This document shows positions 5,069 through 6,548 of a DNA stretch of 6,548 nucleotides, piece by piece. This DNA comes from Candidatus Sulfotelmatobacter sp. (GTDB lineage Bacteria; Acidobacteriota; Terriglobia; Terriglobales; Acidobacteriaceae). The DNA lies in assembly GCA_030037575.1 (NCBI GenBank), contig JASHRB010000027.1, positions 1-6,548 of the forward strand, read 5' to 3'. How positions within the stretch are numbered: the first letter of the stretch is position 1; the number at the start of each line of letters is the position of its first letter. The translations under genes and the position numbers were made by a program. The notes under the pieces are model-generated. The model worked only from the letters and a program-made list of their open reading frames with translations. It was not told the DNA's origin and did no database searches.

Positions 5069-6548
5069 TTAGGGGCCAGGCGGCGACAGGGTGGGCCGCA
5101 GGACAGCGGAATTTGCCGCCGGCGAACGGGTCAGAATGACCGCTTGAGCGTCTTCATAGGAGACCGCCCATCCGTGAGCGTAGCCGAGCCCGGTGGCGAA
5201 GGGCGAGCCTGTCGGAACCAACACCGTGCCAATGTTCCAGTGCTCCAAGTTCTGCCGCCAATTGCCTTTGAACTGATAAGTGTCGGCGAATTGTTGGAAA
5301 AGCTGCTCACCATAAACATCGGCGCGGCCGTCGATGAAGACCCGCAGAGGGGGGTAAAGCTTCCAAATGAGATATCCGCCCCAATCGTAATCGTTGAAGA
5401 CTGCGCCGACAGGCGGGTGGGACTGAAGAAATACAACGGCGCCTTCCGGGAAGGTCTCTCTCTCGGCTTCGGGCTGACTCTGAATGATCTGCGCCGTATG
5501 CATGACCGCGAACAGCGCCATGGAAAGAACCATAACTGCATGGAAGGTGCGGCGAATCGCAATGGGCAAATTCCGACGGGGAAAGGGCCGCGGAGCCGGC
5601 AGACTCATCCGGGAACAGAGTTGTTTTGCGAGCAGAGGAACTGCAATCAGAACAAATAAAGGCATGAGCCGAATTGAACGGAGGGCGGCGAACAGGCTCA
5701 CGATCACCACAAGCAGGTCGCGTGGGCGCAGGCGAAAACGCGACCCAATCGGGACAGCAAGCGTGCCCAGTAGAATCAGCAAGAATGGCCCATAGTCGGC
5801 GCGGTGAAAATTTGGTGATGCCCACTCGGCGATGTATTTCTGCATGGCTGCCGAACGCAGCGTTTGAATTGGATACCAGAACAGCTTCGAGCCATTCGGG
5901 TTCAGGGGAACAATCGCGAAGTCGAGCGCCAGAATCAGCGCGGCGGACCCCAGGCCTCGGGCAGAGTGCCCGCTCTCGAGCAGACGCTCCATCCACTCAC
6001 CGGCGAGAAACAATGTGTAGAGCACGAGACCAAGTGCGAATGCGGCGTGCAGATTGACCCAGAGAAGTGTAACAGGAAGAGTCCACCAGAGAATTTTCGG
6101 TTTTTGCTCTGAGCATTCGAGAATCAACAGCCACAAACTCGTAAGCAGCAGGGAGAGCACCTGCGGCCGCACACCCCAGGTTGGACGAGTCGCAAAGGCA
6201 GCAATCAGAGTGGCGACTCCGGCGACGTAGGTGTTTTCGCCGCAGCGAAGATAGAGCAGAAAAAAAGCTGCACAAAGTACCGCTGCAAATGCGACGATCA
6301 GCGCCCCGAATCCGGCAACCTGTTGGAGTTCGTAAAGCAGAACATCGCTGAGCCACTCGTGCGCGATCCAGGGTTCGCCGGCGCGGGTAAAGGAAAATGG
6401 ATCGACACGGGGAACGTTTTTCTGCTCGACAATCAATAGCCCGGTCTTGAGGTGCCACCAGAGGTCGGGATCGCTTACATTGCGCACCGCCATCGCGAAC
6501 AGGCCCAGAAAGAGAACGACCAGAAAAACGTAACTTGCTCCTGTTCTC
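5069..6548 (-). CDS. Multi-pass membrane protein, GT-C glycosyltransferase-like topology, function unknown (start beyond window)
   Basis: The frame is open from the right edge to a TAA at 5069-5071, giving 492 visible residues. An ATG at 6493 exists, but 18 codons before it are open and encode a hydrophobic segment (SYVFLVVLFLGLFAMAVRN), so the true start is probably further upstream. Numbering from Met 6493: DPDLWWHLKTG (8-18) lies just after the first membrane helix, at the place where GT-C transferases carry an acidic motif in the first outer loop. About eight further hydrophobic segments follow (roughly 55-80, 88-101, 110-127, 137-165, 180-197, 235-250, 259-289, 315-335). A C-terminal, probably periplasmic, domain (340-474) contains VFNDYDWGGYLIWKL and RVFIDGRADVYG (365-395). 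I know proteins with this motif pair as widespread but mostly annotated hypothetical or family-39-like; I cannot assign a substrate. It is co-oriented with the pilus genes but separated by 201 bp with strong hairpins, so a shared role is unproven. Confidence 0.85.
   Translation of the reverse strand, partial: RTGASYVFLVVLFLGLFAMAVRNVSDPDLWWHLKTGLLIVEQKNVPRVDPFSFTRAGEPWIAHEWLSDVLLYELQQVAGFGALIVAFAAVLCAAFFLLYLRCGENTYVAGVATLIAAFATRPTWGVRPQVLSLLLTSLWLLILECSEQKPKILWWTLPVTLLWVNLHAAFALGLVLYTLFLAGEWMERLLESGHSARGLGSAALILALDFAIVPLNPNGSKLFWYPIQTLRSAAMQKYIAEWASPNFHRADYGPFLLILLGTLAVPIGSRFRLRPRDLLVVIVSLFAALRSIRLMPLFVLIAVPLLAKQLCSRMSLPAPRPFPRRNLPIAIRRTFHAVMVLSMALFAVMHTAQIIQSQPEAERETFPEGAVVFLQSHPPVGAVFNDYDWGGYLIWKLYPPLRVFIDGRADVYGEQLFQQFADTYQFKGNWRQNLEHWNIGTVLVPTGSPFATGLGYAHGWAVSYEDAQAVILTRSPAANSAVLRPTLSPPGP

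Overview
The window is one strand-uniform block: every gene I can support lies on the minus strand, so transcription runs from the right edge to the left edge. It carries the front half of a Flp/Tad (tight adherence) type IV pilus locus preceded by a multi-pass membrane protein gene. The order of transcription is: membrane protein (5069-6548, start beyond the right edge), flp pilin (4706-4867), cpaB/rcpC (3749-4621), cpaC/rcpA secretin (2269-3678), cpaE/tadZ (1036-2208) and cpaF/tadA ATPase (1-1024, C-terminus beyond the left edge).

Organism: a moderately GC-rich bacterium. The compact order flp-cpaB-cpaC-cpaE-cpaF, the short Flp with an EEAQDIAEY-type start and the style of the membrane protein suggest a soil-type member of the Acidobacteriota. 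This is inference from recognition of the families; there is no rRNA or other phylogenetic marker in the window.

How the genes work together: Flp is the structural subunit. CpaF is the cytoplasmic hexameric ATPase that powers assembly. CpaE is a MinD/ParA-like protein that places the machine. CpaC forms the outer-membrane channel and CpaB is its periplasmic partner. The inner-membrane platform (TadB/TadC) would be expected next, past the left edge. No prepilin peptidase (CpaA/TadV) or minor pilin (TadE/F/G) is visible here. The spacers after flp are 84, 70, 60 and 11 bp, consistent with one operon.

The main non-coding structure is the 201-bp gap between the membrane protein and flp. It holds two adjacent strong hairpins (4972-5039) and then a flp leader with several smaller, partly competing hairpins, the last of which places the pilin Shine-Dalgarno in its loop. 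Three of the four spacers after flp also contain a small hairpin, one of which covers the cpaC ribosome-binding site. I found no CRISPR array, tRNA, rRNA, insertion sequence or attachment site. The system itself is a known type. The points worth a second look are the pilin cleavage site (Ala instead of Gly at -1), the structured leader, and the uncharacterised membrane protein.
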